From Odiellus spinosus (Eukaryota; Arthropoda; Arachnida; Opiliones; Phalangiidae), in NCBI GenBank assembly GCA_963920705.1, contig CAWUCO010000219.1, forward strand, positions 992,001-1,056,000: a stretch of DNA of 64,000 nt, written 5' to 3'. This document shows, one piece after another, positions 11,401-25,172 of this stretch. A program made the position numbers and the translations under genes. The notes under the pieces were generated by a model. The model was not told where the DNA came from, searched no databases, and worked only from the letters and a program-made list of their open reading frames with translations. Every line of letters starts with the position of its first letter. Position 1 is the first letter of the stretch.

Positions 11401-13074
11401 TTCGATCTATGCTTGGGAAATTTTTCGATCTATACTTGGGAAATTTTTGAATCTCTACTTGGGAAATTTTTGAATCTCTACTTGGGAAATTTTTGGACTA
11501 TACATGGGAAATTTTTGGATCTATGCTTGGGAAATTTTTGAATCTGTACTTGAGAAATTTTTGGATCTATACTTGGGAAATTTTTGGATCTATACTTGGG
11601 AAATTTTTGGAACTATACTTGGGAAATCTTTGGATGTATACTTGGAAAATTTTTGGATCTATACTTGGGAAATTTTTGAATCTATACTTGGGAAATTTTT
11701 GGATCTATACTTGGGAAATTTTTGGATCTATACTTGGGAAATTTTTCGATCTATGCTTGGGAAATTTTTGGATCTATACTTTGGAAATTTTTGGATGTAT
11801 ACTTGTGAAATTTTTGGATCTATACTTGGGAAATTTTTGGATCTATACTTGGGAAATTTTTGGATCTATTCATGGGAAATTTTTGGATTTATACTTGGGA
11901 AATTTTTCTTACTATACTTGGGAAATTTTTCGATCTATACTTGGGAAATTTTTCGATCTATACTTGGAAAATTTTTGGATCTATACTTGGAAAATTTTTC
12001 GATCTATACTTGGGAAATTTTTCGATCTATACTTGGGAAATTTTTCGATCTATACTTGGGAAATTTTTGAATCTCTACTTGGGAAATTTTTGAATCTCTA
12101 CTTGGGAAATTTTTGGACTATACTTGGGAAATTTTTGGATCTATGCTTGGGAAATTTTTGAATCTATACTTGAGAAATTTTTGGATCTATACTTGGGAAA
12201 TTTTTGGATCTATACTTGGGTAATTTTTGGATCTATACTTGGGAAATTTTTCGATCTATACTTGGAAAATTTTTGGATCTATACTTGGGAAATTTTTCGA
12301 TCTATACTTGGGAAATTTTTCGATCTATACTTGGGAAATTTTTCGATCTATACTTGGGAAATTTTTGAATCTCTACTTGGGAAATTTTTGAATCTCTACT
12401 TGGGAAATTTTTGGACTATACTTGGGAAATTTTTGGATCTATGTTTGGGAAATTTTTGAATCTATACTTGAGAAATTTTTGGATCTATACTTGGGAAATT
12501 TTTGGATCTATACTTGGGAAATTTTTTATCTATACTTGGGAAATTTTTGGATGTATACTTGGAAAATTTTTGGATCTATACTTGGGAAATTTTTGAATCT
12601 ATACTTGGGAAATTTTTGGATCTATACTTGGGAAATTTTTGGATGTATACTTGGGAAATTTTTGGATCTATACTTGGGAAATTTTTCGATCTATACTTGG
12701 GAAATTTTTGGATCTATACTTGGGAAATTTTTGAATCTATACTTGGGAAATTTTTGGATCTATACTTGGGAAATTTTTGAATCTATACTTGGGAAATTTA
12801 TGGACCTATACTTGGGAAATTTTTGAATCTATACTTGAGAAATTTTTGGATCTATACTTGGGAAATTTTGGATCTATACTTGGAAAATTTTTCGATCTAT
12901 ACTAGGGAAATTTTTGGATGTATACTTGTGAAATTTTTGGATCTATACTTGGGAAATTTTTCGATCTATACTTGGAAAATTTTTCGATCTATGCTTGGGA
13001 AATTTTTCGATCTATACTTGGGAAATTTTTGAATCTCTACTTGGGAAATTTTTGAATCTCTACTTGGGAAATTT
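8491..13074 (+). repeat. 1.56-1.58-kb higher-order repeat, first copy expanded from inside
   Basis: Anchor monomers at 8491, 9111 and 9409 match those at 11493, 12113 and 12411, all 3,002 bp apart. After 12411 the sequence instead matches that from 10851, at an offset of 1,560 bp. So the second copy (11493-13074, 1,582 bp) corresponds to 8491-9408 joined to 10851-11492. The first copy carries an extra 1,442 bp in between, made of 298- and 274-bp subunits. Both copies share GAATCTGTAC/TTGAG near 8540 and 11542. The second copy has one extra 22-bp monomer near 12850. Confidence 0.87.
9111..10850 (+). repeat. 298/274-bp subunit mosaic
   Basis: Six subunits lie between seven consecutive anchor monomers at 9111, 9409, 9683, 9981, 10279, 10553 and 10851. 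Their lengths are 298, 274, 298, 298, 274 and 298 bp. The 298-bp type has 13 monomers and carries TTGGGTAATT and, here only, ACTTTGG. The 274-bp type has 12 monomers and carries the TTTTTTATC and GGATGTATAC/TTGGA monomers. The 872-type offset (870 bp) and a 572-bp offset both arise from this mosaic. Confidence 0.92.
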
Positions 13075-14846
13075 TTGGACTATACATGGGAAATTTTTGG
13101 ATCTATGCTTGGGAAATTTTTGAATCTGTACTTGAGAAATTTTTGGATCTATACTTGGGAAATTTTTGGATCTATACTTGGGAAATTTTTGGATCTATAC
13201 TTGGGAAATCTTTGGATGTATACTTGGAAAATTTTTGGATCTATACTTGGGAAATTTTTGAATCTATACTTGGGAAATTTTTGGATCTATACTTGGAAAA
13301 TTTTTGGATCTATACTTGGGAAATTTTTGAATCTATACTTGGGAAATTTTTGGATCTATACTTGGGAAATTTTTGGATCTATGCTTGGGAAATTTTTGGA
13401 TCTATACTTGGTAAATTTTTGGATTTATACTTGTGAAATTTTTGGATCTATACTTGGGAAATTTTTACATGTATACTTGTGAAATTTTTGGATCTATACT
13501 TGGGAAATTTTTGGATCTATACTTAGGAAATTTTTGAATCTATACTTGGGAAATTTTTGGACCTATACTTCTGAAAATTTTGGATCTATACTTGTGAAAT
13601 TTTTCGATCTATACTTGGAAAATTTTTGGATCTATGCTTGGGAAATTTTTGGATCTATACTTGGGAAATTTTTGGATCTATACTTGGGAAATTTTTTATC
13701 TATACTTGGGAAATTTTTGGATGTATACTTGGAAAATTTTTGGATCTATACTTGGGAAATTTTTGAATCTATACTTGGGAAATTTTTGGATCTATACTTG
13801 GGAAATTTTTGGATGTATACTTGGGAAATTTTTGGATCTATACTTGGGAAATTTTTCGATCTATACTTGGGAAATTTTTGGATCTATACTTGGGAAATTT
13901 TTGAATCTATACTTGGGAAATTTTTGGATCTATACTTGGGAAATTTTTGAATCTATACTTGGGAAATTTATGGACCTATACTTGGGAAATTTTTGAATCT
14001 ATACTTGAGAAATTTTTGGATCTATACTTGGGAAATTTTGGATCTATACTTGGAAAATTTTTCGATCTATACTAGGGAAATTTTTGGATGTATACTTGTG
14101 AAATTTTTGGATCTATACTTGGGAAATTTTTCGATCTATACTTGGAAAATTTTTCGATCTATGCTTGGGAAATTTTTCGATCTATACTTGGGAAATTTTT
14201 GAATCTCTACTTGGGAAATTTTTGAATCTCTACTTGGGAAATTTTTGGACTATACATGGGAAATTTTTGGATCTATGCTTGGGAAATTTTTGAATCTGTA
14301 CTTGAGAAATTTTTGGATCTATACTTGGGAAATTTTTGGATCTATACTTGGGAAATTTTTGGATCTATACTTGGGAAATCTTTGGATGTATACTTGGAAA
14401 ATTTTTGGATCTATACTTGGGAAATTTTTGAATCTATACTTGGGAAATTTTTGGATCTATACTTGGAAAATTTTTGGATCTATACTTGGGAAATTTTTGA
14501 ATCTATACTTGGGAAATTTTTGGATCTATACTTGGGAAATTTTTGGATCTATGCTTGGGAAATTTTTGGATCTATACTTGGTAAATTTTTGGATTTATAC
14601 TTGTGAAATTTTTGGATCTATACTTGGGAAATTTTTACATGTATACTTGTGAAATTTTTGGATCTATACTTGGGAAATTTTTGGATCTATACTTGGGAAA
14701 TTTTTGAATCTATACTTGGGAAATTTTTGGACCTATACTTGGGAAAATTTTGGATCTATACTTGTGAAATTTTTCGATCTATACTTGGAAAATTTTTGGA
14801 TCTATGCTTGGGAAATTTTTGGATCTATACTTGGGAAATTTTTGGA
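12475..14846 (+). repeat. 1,170-bp higher-order repeat, two tandem copies
   Basis: Copies run from about 12475 to 13644 and from 13645 to 14846 at an offset of 1,170 bp. Both contain the TTTTTTATC monomer, the ATTTATGGACC join, the CTAGGG dimer, an anchor block with GAATCTGTAC, and a monomer with TTGGTAAATT. The first copy alone has CTTCTGAAAA near 13571 and ACTTAGG near 13523. The junction at about 13645 brings a CTATGC monomer next to the start of the repeat. Confidence 0.88.
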
Positions 14847-17260
14847 TGTATACTTGTGAAATTTTTGGATCTATACTTGGGAAATTTTTGGATCTATACT
14901 TGGGAAATTTTTGGATCTATTCATGGGAAATTTTTGGATTTATACTTGGGAAATTTTTCTTACTATACTTGGTAAATTTTTCGATCTATACTTGGGAAAT
15001 TTTTCGATCTATACTTGGAAAATTTTTGGATCTATACTTGGGAAATTTTTGGATCTATACTTGGGAAATTTTTCGATCTATACTTGGGAAATTTTTGAAT
15101 CTCTACTTGGGAAATTTTTGAATCTCTACTTGGGAAATTTTTGGACTATACTTGGGAAATTTTTGGATCTATGCTTGGGAAATTTTTGAATCTATACTTG
15201 AGAAATTTTTGGATTATACTTGGGAAATTTTTGGATCTATACTTGGGAAATTTTTGGATCTATACTTGGGAAATTTTTGGATGTATACTTGGAAAATTTT
15301 TGGATCTATAATTGGGAAATTTTTGAATCTATACTTGGGAAATTTTTGGATCTATACTTGGGAAATTTTTGGATGTATACTTGGGAAATTTTTGGATCTA
15401 TACTTGGGAAATTTTTCGATCTATACTTGGGAAATTTTTGGATCTATACTTGGGAAATTTTTGAATCTATACTTGGGAAATTTTTGAATCTATACTTGGG
15501 AAATTTTTGGACCTATACTTGGGAAATTTTTGAATCTATACTTGGGAAATTTTTCGATCTATACTTGGGAAATTTTTCGATCTATACTTGGGAAATTTTT
15601 CGATCTCTACTTGGGAAATTTTTGGATCTATACTTGGGAAATTTTTGGATCTATACTTGGGAAATTTTTGGATCTATTCATGGGAAATTTTTGGATTTAT
15701 ACTTGGGAAATTTTTCTTACTATACTTGGGAAATTTTTCGATCTATACTTGGGAAATTTTTCGATCTATACTTGGAAAATTTTTGGATCTATACTTGGGA
15801 AATTTTTCGATCTATACTTGGGAAATTTTTCGATCTATACTTGGGAAATTTTTCGATCTATACTTGGGAAATTTTTGAATCTCTACTTGGGAAATTTTTG
15901 AATCTCTACTTGGGAAATTTTTGGACTATACTTGGGAAATTTTTGGATCTATGCTTGGGAAATTTTTGAATCTATACTTGAGAAATTTTTGGATTTATAC
16001 TTGGGAAATTTTTGGATCTATACTTGGGTAATTTTTGGATCTATACTTGGGAAATTTTTGGATCTATACTTGGGAAATTTTTGGATCTATACTTGGGAAA
16101 TTTTTGGATCTATACTTGGGAAATTTTGGATCTATACTTGGGAAATTTTTCGATCTATACTTGGAAAATTTTTCGATCTATGCTTGGGAAATTTTTGGAT
16201 CTATACTTGGGAAATTTTTGGATTTATACTTGTGAAATTTTTGGATCTATACTTGGGAAATTTTTACATGTATACTTGTGAAATTTTTGGATCTATACTT
16301 GGGAAATTTTTGGATCTATACTTGGGAAATTTTTGAATCTATACTTGGGAAATTTTTGGACCTATACTTGGGAAAATTTTGGATCTATACTTGTGAAATT
16401 TTTCGATCTATACTTGGAAAATTTTTGGATCTATGCTTGGGAAATTTTTGGATCTATACTTGGGAAATTTTTGGATGTATACTTGTGAAATTTTTGGATC
16501 TATACTTGGGAAATTTTTGGATCTATACTTGGGAAATTTTTGGATCTATTCATGGGAAATTTTTGGATTTATACTTGGGAAATTTTTCTTACTATACTTG
16601 GGAAATTTTTCGATCTATACTTGGGAAATTTTTCGATCTATACTTGGAAAATTTTTGGATCTATACTTGGGAAATTTTTCGATCTATACTTGGGAAATTT
16701 TTCGATCTATACTTGGGAAATTTTTCGATCTATACTTGGGAAATTTTTGAATCTCTACTTGGGAAATTTTTGAATCTCTACTTGGGAAATTTTTGGACTA
16801 TACTTGGAAAATTTTTGGATCTATGCTTGGGAAATTTTTGAATCTATACTTGAGAAATTTTTGGATTATACTTGGGAAATTTTTGGATCTATACTTGGGA
16901 AATTTTTGGATCTATACTTGGGAAATTTTTGGATGTATACTTGGAAAATTTTTGGATCTATACTTGGGAAATTTTTGAATCTATACTTGGGAAATTTTTG
17001 GATCTATACTTGGGAAATTTTTGGATGTATACTTGGGAAATTTTTGGATCTATACTTGGGAAATTTTTCGATCTATACTTGGGAAATTTTTGGATCTATA
17101 CTTGGGAAATTTTTGAATCTATACTTGGGAAATTTTTGAATCTATACTTGGGAAATTTTTGGACCTATACTTGGGAAATTTTTGAATCTATACTTGGGAA
17201 ATTTTTCGATCTATACTTGGGAAATTTTTCGATCTATACTTGGGAAATTTTTCGATCTAT
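14548..17260 (+). repeat. 1.63-1.65-kb repeat pair with an internal 872-bp echo
   Basis: Bases from about 14548 to 15640 match those from about 16177 to 17260, first at an offset of 1,629 bp and, after about 15.1 kb, at 1,652 bp (one extra monomer). The stretch between them, about 15640 to 16176, itself matches the second copy at an offset of about 872 bp (anchors 15921 and 16793). The second copy has TTGGAAAATT after GGACTATAC near 16806, a private change. Confidence 0.8.
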
Positions 17261-19295
17261 ACTTGGGAAATTTTTGGATCTATACTTGGGAAATATTTGG
17301 ATCTATACTTGGGAAATTTTTGGATCTATACTTGGGAAATTTTGGATCTATACTTGGGAAATTTTTCGATCTATACTTGGAATATTTTGGACCTATACTT
17401 GGAAAATTTTTGGATCTATACTTGGGAAATTTTTGGATGTATACTTGGAAAATTTTTGGATCTATACTTGGGAAATTTTTGAATCTATACTTGGGAAATT
17501 TTTGGATCTATACTTGGGAAATTTTTGGATGTATACTTGGGAAATTTTTGGATCTATACTTGGGAAATTTTTGGATCTATACTTGGGAAATTTTTGGATC
17601 TATACTTGGGAAATTTTTGAATCTATACTTGGGAAATTTTTGGATCTATACTTGGGAAATTTTTGGATCTATACTTGGGAAATTTTTGGATCTATACTTG
17701 GGAAATTTTTGGATGTATACTTGGAAAATTTTTGGATCTATACTTGGGAAATTTTTGAATCTATACTTGGGAAATTTTTGGTTCTATACTTGGGAAATTT
17801 TTGGATCTATACTTGGGAAATTTTTGGATCTATACTTGGGAAATTTTGGATCTATACTTGGGAAATTTTTCGATCTATACTTGGAAAATTTTTCGATCTA
17901 TGCTTGGGAAATTTTTGGATCTATACTTGGGAAATTTTTGGATGTATACTTGTGTAATTTTTGGATCTATACTTGGGAAATTTTTGGATCTATACTTGGG
18001 AAATTTTTGAATCTATACTTGGGAAATTTTTGGACCTATACTTGGGAAAATTTTGGATCTATACTTGTGAAATTTTTCGATCTATACTTGGAAAATTTTT
18101 CGATCTATGCTTGGGAAATTTTTGGATCTATACTTGGGAAATTTTTGGATGTATACTTGTGAAATTTTTGGATCTATACTTGGGAAATTTTTGGATCTAT
18201 ACTTGGGAAATTTTTGGATCTATTCATGGGAAATTTTTGGGAAATTTTTCTTACTATACTTGGGAAATTTTTCGATCTATACTTGGGAAATTTTTGGATC
18301 TATACTTGGGAAATATTTGGATCTATACTTGGGAAATTTTTGGATCTATACTTGGGAAATTTTGGATCTATACTTGGGAAATTTTTCGATCTATACTTGG
18401 AATATTTTGGACCTATACTTGGAAAATTTTTGGATCTATACTTGGGAAATTTTTGGATGTATACTTGGAAAATTTTTGGATCTATACTTGGGAAATTTTT
18501 GAATCTATACTTGGGAAATTTTTGGATCTATACTTGGGAAATTTTTGGATGTATACTTGGGAAATTTTTGGATCTATACTTGGGAAATTTTTGGATCTAT
18601 ACTTGGGAAATTTTTGGATCTATACTTGGGAAATTTTTGAATCTATACTTGGGAAATTTTTGGATCTATACTTGGGAAATTTTTGGATCTATACTTGGGA
18701 AATTTTTGGATCTATACTTGGGAAATTTTTGGATGTATACTTGGAAAATTTTTGGATCTATACTTGGGAAATTTTTGAATCTATACTTGGGAAATTTTTG
18801 GTTCTATACTTGGGAAATTTTTGGATCTATACTTGGGAAATGTTTGGATCTATACTTGGGAAATTTTGGATCTATACTTGGGAAATTTTTCGATCTATAC
18901 TTGGAAAATTTTTCGATCTATGCTTGGGAAATTTTTGGATCTATACTTGGGAAATTTTTGGATGTATACTTGTGTAATTTTTGGATCTATACTTGGGAAA
19001 TTTTTGGATCTATACTTGGGAAATTTTTGAATCTATACTTGGGAAATTTTTGGACCTATACTTGGGAAAATTTTGGATCTATACTTGTGAAATTTTTCGA
19101 TCTATACTTGGAAAATTTTTCGATCTATGCTTGGGAAATTTTTGGATCTATACTTGGGAAATTTTTGGATGTATACTTGTGAAATTTTTGGATCTATACT
19201 TGGGAAATTTTTGGATCTATACTTGGGAAATTTTTGGATCTATTCATGGGAAATTTTTGGGAAATTTTTCTTACTATACTTGGGAAATTTTTCGA
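17234..19295 (+). repeat. 1,020-bp higher-order repeat, two tandem copies
   Basis: Copies run from about 17234 to 18253 and from 18254 to about 19295 at an offset of 1,020 bp. Shared rare changes include GGTTCTATAC (near 17780 and 18800), TTGTGTAATT (near 17952 and 18972) and TTGGAATATTTTGG (near 17380 and 18400). Both end in a nine-monomer cassette with a 12-bp deletion, CATGGG joined to TTTTTGGGAAATTTTTC. The second copy alone has AAATGTTTGG near 18840. No anchor block occurs between 16793 and 19475, the longest such gap in the window. Confidence 0.92.
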
Positions 19296-19849
19296 TCTAT
19301 ACTTGGGAAATTTTTCGATCTATACTTGGAAAATTTTTGGATCTATACTTGGGAAATTTTTCGATCTATACTTGGGAAATTTTTCGATCTATACTTGGGA
19401 AATTTTTCGATCTATACTTGGGAAATTTTTGAATCTCTACTTGGGAAATTTTTGAATCTCTACTTGGGAAATTTTTGGACTATACTTGGGAAATTTTTGG
19501 ATCTATGCTTGGGAAATTTTTGAATCTATACTTGAGAAATTTTTGGATCTATACTTGGGAAATTTTTGGATCTATACTTGGGAAATTTTTGGATCTATAC
19601 TTGGGAAATTTTTGGATGTATACTTGGAAAATTTTTGGATCTATACTTGGGAAATTTTTGAATCTATACTTGGGAAATTTTTGGATCTATACTTGGGAAA
19701 TTTTTGGATCTATACTTGGGAAATTTTTGGATCTATACTTGGGAAATTTTTCGATCTATACTTGGGAAATTTTTGGATCTATACTTGGGAAATGTTTGAA
19801 TATATACTTGGGAAATTTTTGGATCTATACTTGGGAAATTTTTGAATCT

Positions 19850-22800
19850 ATACTTGGGAAATTTATGGACCTATACTTGGGAAATTTTTGAATCTATACT
19901 TGAGAAATTTTTGGATCTATACTTGGGAAATTTTGGATCTATACTTGGAAATTTTTTCGATCTATACTAGGGAAATTTTTGGATGTATACTTGTGAAATT
20001 TTTGGATCTATACTTGGGAAATTTTTCGATCTATACTTGGAAAATTTTTCGATCTATGCTTGGGAAATTTTTCGATCTATACATGGGAAATTTTTGGATC
20101 TATGCTTGGGAAATTTTTGAATCTATACTTGAGAAATTTTTGGATCTATACTTGGGAAATTTTTGGATCTATACTTGGGAAATTTTTGGATCTATACTTG
20201 GGAAATCTTTGGATGTATACTTGGAAAATTTTTGGATCTATACTTGGGAAATTTTTGAATCTATACTTGGGAAATTTTTGGATCTATACTTGGGAAATTT
20301 TTGGATCTATACTTGGGAAATTTTGGATCTATACTTGGGAAATTTTTCGATCTATACTTGGAAAATTTTTCGATCTATGCTTGGGAAATTTTTGGATCTA
20401 TACTTGGGAAATTTTTGGATGTATACTTGTGAAATTTTTGGATCTATACTTGGGAAATTTTTGGATCTATACTTGGGAAATTTTGAATCTATACTTGGGA
20501 AATTTTTGAACCTATACTTGGGAAAATTTTGGATCTATACTTGTGAAATTTTTGGATCTATACTTGGGAAATTTTTGGATCTATACTTGGGAAATTTTTG
20601 GATCTATTCATGGGAAATTTTTTGATTTATACTTGGGAAATTTTTCTTACTATACTTGGGAAATTTTTCGATCTATACTTGGGAAATTTTTCGATCTATA
20701 CTTGGAAAATTTTTGGATCTATACTTGGGAAATTTTTCGATCTATACTTGGGAAATTTTTCGATCTATACTTGGGAAATTTTTCGATCTATACTTGGGAA
20801 ATTTTTGAATCTCTACTTGGGAAATTTTTGAATCTCTACTTGGGAAATTTTTGGACTATACTTGGGAAATTTTTGGATCTATGCTTGGGAAATTTTTGAA
20901 TCTATACTTGAGAAATTTTTGGATCTATACTTGGGAAATTTTTGGATCTATACTTGGGTAATTTTTGGATCTATACTTGGGAAATTTTTCGATCTATACT
21001 TGGAAAATTTTTGGATCTATACTTGGGAAATTTTTCGATCTATACTTGGGAAATTTTTCGATCTATACTTGGGAAATTTTTCGATCTATACTTGGGAAAT
21101 TTTTGAATCTCTACTTGGGAAATTTTTGAATCTCTACTTGGGAAATTTTTGGACTATACTTGGGAAATTTTTGGATCTATGCTTGGGAAATTTTTGAATC
21201 TATACTTGAGAAATTTTTGGATCTATACTTGGGAAATTTTTGGATCTATACTTGGGAAATTTTTGGATCTATACTTGGGAAATTTTTGGATGTATACTTG
21301 GAAAATTTTTGGATCTATACTTGGGAAATTTTTGAATCTATACTTGGGAAATTTTTGGATCTATACTTGGGAAATTTTTGGATGTATACTTGGGAAATTT
21401 TTGGATCTATACTTGGGAAATTTTTCGATCTATACTTGGGAAATTTTTGGATCTATACTTGGGAAATTTTTGAATCTATACTTGGGAAATTTTTGGATCT
21501 ATACTTGGGAAATTTTTGAATCTATACTTGGGAAATTTATGGACCTATACTTGGGAAATTTTTGAATCTATACTTGAGAAATTTTTGGATCTATACTTGG
21601 GAAATTTTGGATCTATACTTGGAAAATTTTTCGATCTATACTAGGGAAATTTTTGGATGTATACTTGTGAAATTTTTGGATCTATACTTGGGAAATTTTT
21701 CGATCTATACTTGGAAAATTTTTCGATCTATGCTTGGGAAATTTTTCGATCTATACTTGGGAAATTTTTGGATCTATACTTGGGAAATTTTTGGATCTAT
21801 ACTTGGGAAATTTTTGGATCTATACTTGGGAAATTTTTCGATCTATACTTGGGAAATTTTTGGATCTATACTTGGGAAATGTTTGAATATATACTTGGGA
21901 AATTTTTGGATCTATACTTGGGAAATTTTTGAATCTATACTTGAGAAATTTTTGGATCTATACTTGGGAAATTTTGGATCTATACTTGGAAAATTTTTCG
22001 ATCTATACTAGGGAAATTTTTGGATGTATACTTGTGAAATTTTTGGATCTATACTTGGGAAATTTTTCGATCTATACTTGGAAAATTTTTCGATCTATAC
22101 TTGGGAAATTTTTGAATCTATACTTGGGAAATTTTTGGATCTATACTTGGGAAATTTATGGACCTATACTTGGGAAATTTTTGAATCTATACTTGAGAAA
22201 TTTTTGGATCTATACTTGGGAAATTTTGGATCTATACTTGGAAATTTTTTCGATCTATACTAGGGAAATTTTTGGATGTATACTTGTGAAATTTTTGGAT
22301 CTATACTTGGGAAATTTTTCGATCTATACTTGGAAAATTTTTCGATCTATGCTTGGGAAATTTTTCGATCTATACATGGGAAATTTTTGGATCTATGCTT
22401 GGGAAATTTTTGAATCTATACTTGAGAAATTTTTGGATCTATACTTGGGAAATTTTTGGATCTATACTTGGGAAATTTTTGGATCTATACTTGGGAAATC
22501 TTTGGATGTATACTTGGAAAATTTTTGGATCTATACTTGGGAAATTTTTGAATCTATACTTGGGAAATTTTTGGATCTATACTTGGGAAATTTTTGGATC
22601 TATACTTGGGAAATTTTGGATCTATACTTGGGAAATTTTTCGATCTATACTTGGAAAATTTTTCGATCTATGCTTGGGAAATTTTTGGATCTATACTTGG
22701 GAAATTTTTGGATGTATACTTGTGAAATTTTTGGATCTATACTTGGGAAATTTTTGGATCTATACTTGGGAAATTTTGAATCTATACTTGGGAAATTTTT

Positions 22801-24062
22801 GAACCTATACTTGGGAAAATTTTGGATCTATACTTGTGAAATTTTTGGATCTATACTTGGGAAATTTTTGGATCTATACTTGGGAAATTTTTGGATCTAT
22901 TCATGGGAAATTTTTTGATTTATACTTGGGAAATTTTTCTTACTATACTTGGGAAATTTTTCGATCTATACTTGGGAAATTTTTCGATCTATACTTGGAA
23001 AATTTTTGGATCTATACTTGGGAAATTTTTCGATCTATACTTGGGAAATTTTTCGATCTATACTTGGGAAATTTTTCGATCTATACTTGGGAAATTTTTG
23101 AATCTCTACTTGGGAAATTTTTGAATCTCTACTTGGGAAATTTTTGGACTATACTTGGGAAATTTTTGGATCTATGCTTGGGAAATTTTTGAATCTATAC
23201 TTGAGAAATTTTTGGATCTATACTTGGGAAATTTTTGGATCTATACTTGGGTAATTTTTGGATCTATACTTGGGAAATTTTTCGATCTATACTTGGAAAA
23301 TTTTTGGATCTATACTTGGGAAATTTTTCGATCTATACTTGGGAAATTTTTCGATCTATACTTGGGAAATTTTTCGATCTATACTTGGGAAATTTTTGAA
23401 TCTCTACTTGGGAAATTTTTGAATCTCTACTTGGGAAATTTTTGGACTATACTTGGGAAATTTTTGGATCTATGCTTGGGAAATTTTTGAATCTATACTT
23501 GAGAAATTTTTGGATCTATACTTGGGAAATTTTTGGATCTATACTTGGGAAATTTTTGGATCTATACTTGGGAAATTTTTGGATGTATACTTGGAAAATT
23601 TTTGGATCTATACTTGGGAAATTTTTGAATCTATACTTGGGAAATTTTTGGATCTATACTTGGGAAATTTTTGGATGTATACTTGGGAAATTTTTGGATC
23701 TATACTTGGGAAATTTTTCGATCTATACTTGGGAAATTTTTGGATCTATACTTGGGAAATTTTTGAATCTATACTTGGGAAATTTTTGGATCTATACTTG
23801 GGAAATTTTTGAATCTATACTTGGGAAATTTATGGACCTATACTTGGGAAATTTTTGAATCTATACTTGAGAAATTTTTGGATCTATACTTGGGAAATTT
23901 TGGATCTATACTTGGAAAATTTTTCGATCTATACTAGGGAAATTTTTGGATGTATACTTGTGAAATTTTTGGATCTATACTTGGGAAATTTTTCGATCTA
24001 TACTTGGAAAATTTTTCGATCTATGCTTGGGAAATTTTTCGATCTATACTTGGGAAATTTTT
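19850..24062 (+). repeat. 2,293-bp higher-order repeat, two copies
   Basis: Bases from about 19850 to 21769 match those from about 22143 to 24062 at a constant offset of 2,293 bp. The shared series includes ATTTATGGACC, CTTGGAAATTTTTTCG, the CTAGGG dimer, a short join TATACATGGG near 20081 and 22374, GAACCTATAC near 20509 and 22802, the TTTTTTGATTTATAC form of the nine-monomer cassette, and a 298-bp subunit. About 373 bp between the copies (21770-22142) repeat part of the 19.7-20.0 kb sequence, including AATGTTTGAATATATAC at 21879. Confidence 0.88.
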
Positions 24063-25172
24063 GAATCTCTACTTGGGAAATTTTTGAATCTCTACTTGGG
24101 AAATTTTTGGACTATACATGGGAAATTTTTGGATCTATGCTTGGGAAATTTTTGAATCTGTACTTGAGAAATTTTTGGATCTATACTTGGGAAATTTTTG
24201 GATCTATACTTGGGAAATTTTTGGATCTATACTTGGGAAATCTTTGGATGTATACTTGGAAAATTTTTGGATCTATACTTGGGAAATTTTTGAATCTATA
24301 CTTGGGAAATTTTTGGATCTATACTTGGGAAATTTTTGGATCTATACTTGGGAAATTTTTGGATCTATACTTGGGAAATTTTTGGATCTATACTTGGGAA
24401 ATTTTGGATCTATACTTGGGAAATTTTTCGATCTATACTTGGAAAATTTTTCGATCTATGCTTGGGAAATTTTTGGATCTATACTTGGGAAATTTTTGGA
24501 TTTATACTTGTGAAATTTTTGGATCTATACTTGGGAAATTTTTACATGTATACTTGTGAAATTTTTGGATCTATACTTGGGAAATTTTTGGATCTATACT
24601 TGGGAAATTTTTGAATCTATACTTGGGAAATTTTTGGACCTATACTTGGGAAAATTTTGGATCTATACTTGTGAAATTTTTCGATCTATACTTGGAAAAT
24701 TTTTGGATCTATGCTTGGGAAATTTTTGGATCTATACTTGGGAAATTTTTGGATGTATACTTGTGAAATTTTTGGATCTATACTTGGGAAATTTTTGGAT
24801 CTATACTTGGGAAATTTTTGGATCTATTCATGGGAAATTTTTGGATTTATACTTGGGAAATTTTTCTTACTATACTTGGGAAATTTTTCGATCTATACTT
24901 GGGAAATTTTTCGATCTATACTTGGAAAATTTTTGGATTTATACTTGGGAAATTTTTCGATCTATACTTGGGAAATTTTTCGATCTATACTTGGGAAATT
25001 TTTCGATCTATACTTGGGAAATTTTTGAATCTCTACTTGGGAAATTTTTGAATCTCTACTTGGGAAATTTTTGGACTATACTTGGGAAATTTTTGGATCT
25101 ATGCTTGGGAAATTTTTGAATCTATACTTGAGAAATTTTTGGATTATACTTGGGAAATTTTTGGATCTATAC
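22203..25172 (+). repeat. Long-range duplication, left copy (partner at 40041-43010)
   Basis: This block of about 2,970 bp matches 40041-43010 at a constant offset of 17,838 bp, with no net insertion or deletion. Paired landmarks include the TATACATGGG monomer (22374 and 40212), the nine-monomer cassettes (22893/40731 and 24820/42658) and anchors (23144/40982, 23442/41280, 24107/41945, 25071/42909). I noticed only isolated differences, such as GGATTTATAC near 24935 here, and CTATGCTTGTG near 41868 in the partner. Confidence 0.85.

Noticed and set aside
18230..18260. Possible transposon insertion scar at CATGGGAAATTTTTGGGAAA
   Set aside because: Explained by a simple 12-bp deletion between two GGGAAATTTTT-like segments; there is no target duplication or foreign sequence.
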